A DNA stretch of 64,000 nucleotides from Spirochaetes bacterium GWE1_32_154 (GTDB lineage: Bacteria; Spirochaetota; GWE2-31-10). Location: assembly GCA_001829315.1 (NCBI GenBank), contig MIAY01000017.1, positions 7,568-71,567 of the forward strand, in the 5' to 3' direction. Every line of letters starts with the position of its first letter. Position 1 is the stretch's first letter. Below the pieces are notes generated by a model. That model was not told the DNA's origin. It saw nothing but the letters and a program-made list of their open reading frames with translations, and did not search any database. This document shows, in pieces, positions 63,399 through 64,000 of this stretch. The position numbers were made by a program, and so were the translations under genes.

Positions 63399-64000
63399 TT
63401 ACTTTTCAATAGTCAGCATTTCTGCTGAACGATAAAAAGCTGCATTATTTTCAGGGTCGGTTTTGAATGGAAAATCGGAATCAAAAGAAGGTTCGAGGGA
63501 ATTAAAATTTATTATTTGGAGATAGCCCTCTATTTTTTTACCATCTCCATATAAATCTATAAAATAATCATGATCAGGCATAATGAAAGATATAGAGTAT
63601 TCAGATACAATTTCAGCTTCAAATGGTAAAACTATACTGAAATTTTTATCTGGATCCTGATCAGTAACCTTATCAACTAAAGGATAATTTAGAAATTTGA
63701 CATACTTTTTTAATTCAAGAATTGGCATTTCCTTTGGATTAAAAAAAGGTTTTGAACTCGTTAGCGTTATATTTGAACCTTTTTTTGCAGTAGTCACTGA
63801 CATTGTAACCGTATTTTCATAATCAATAACAACAACCTTAGAAGCACAATAACCATAAGCTGCAGTACCAGTCTTATTAACATCAACGATGTGATTAACA
63901 AAAAAATCCATACCACTATCATTAAAATTGTTTGAATCAATATTCTTTGGTACTTGAAATTGAGCAGCATAATCAGTTATAATTTTTAGTGGAGCGACTT
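63399..64000 (-). CDS. Unknown protein, 5' truncated by window edge
   Basis: The minus-strand frame is open to the right edge; about 200 residues are visible, ending SAEMLTIEK. Contains KKGSNITLTSSKPFFNPKEM and YGYCASKVVVIDYENTVTMS. Beta-rich, perhaps a secreted beta-sandwich protein. No family recognised and no start in the window. Confidence 0.6.
   Translation of the reverse strand, partial: VAPLKIITDYAAQFQVPKNIDSNNFNDSGMDFFVNHIVDVNKTGTAAYGYCASKVVVIDYENTVTMSVTTAKKGSNITLTSSKPFFNPKEMPILELKKYVKFLNYPLVDKVTDQDPDKNFSIVLPFEAEIVSEYSISFIMPDHDYFIDLYGDGKKIEGYLQIINFNSLEPSFDSDFPFKTDPENNAAFYRSAEMLTIEK

Overview
The window looks like chromosomal DNA of an AT-rich, flagellated, Gram-negative-type bacterium, most likely a member of the Spirochaetota. 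Reasons: a flgG-flgA-flgI-flgJ gene block in the order seen in spirochetes, a Lol-type lipoprotein export operon, many signal peptides and lipoboxes, several class III nucleotide cyclases beside Crp/Fnr and chemotaxis genes, and frequent TTG/GTG starts with strong GGAG ribosome binding sites. No rRNA, tRNA or CRISPR array was seen.

Layout. 1-1.24 kb: 3' end of a repeat-rich FN3-like surface protein. 1.27-14.1 kb: a tightly packed leftward chemosensory operon (GAF protein, MCP, CheW, CheW-like, CheB, CheR, CheA-REC) that ends in two overlapping class III cyclase genes. 14.3-20.2 kb: EamA transporter, flagellar flgGAIJ and a metallophosphoesterase. 20.4-24.7 kb: Rpn-like nuclease and a proS-memo-deoD operon. 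24.9-29.1 kb: a mobile-DNA graveyard (methyltransferase split by a MITE, IS66 and Rpn remnants, a serine recombinase, an inverted-repeat element). 29.2-34.0 kb: an integron-like cassette array without integrase (lipocalin-like, acetyltransferase, OLD-type ATPase/Toprim nuclease, beta-propeller). 34.2-36.8 kb: an AbiE toxin-antitoxin operon damaged by a stop codon and a MITE. 36.9-41.7 kb: hybrid histidine kinase, aroC-aroK, and a complete membrane cyclase. 41.9-48.6 kb: CrtI-like oxidoreductase, nucleotidyltransferase, pentapeptide-repeat protein, and a P-II-like/DUF1538 pair. 48.7-54.5 kb: comFB-lipoprotein-Lol operon, an Fe-S protein and its divergent Crp/Fnr regulator. 54.6-64 kb: receiver/STAS-like protein, small genes, response regulator, clostripain-like protease with a heterodimeric ABC exporter, and a partial unknown gene.

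The most interesting system is the chemosensory-cyclase operon. The two terminal cyclases are paralogues with complementary losses. One keeps both metal-binding Asp residues but lacks the transition-state Asn/Arg. The other keeps Asn/Arg but has His in place of the first metal Asp. This is the division of labour between the C1 and C2 halves of animal adenylyl cyclase, and suggests an obligate heterodimer with one active site. The CheA of the same operon has Arg where the P1 phospho-histidine should be, and CheB has a degenerate receiver. The array may therefore control cAMP synthesis by a route other than ordinary phosphotransfer from CheA.

A second system is a family of 119-180 bp MITE-like elements with perfect 4-bp target duplications, four full copies in the window. 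Two of them sit inside or beside genes whose pre-insertion sequence can be reconstructed.
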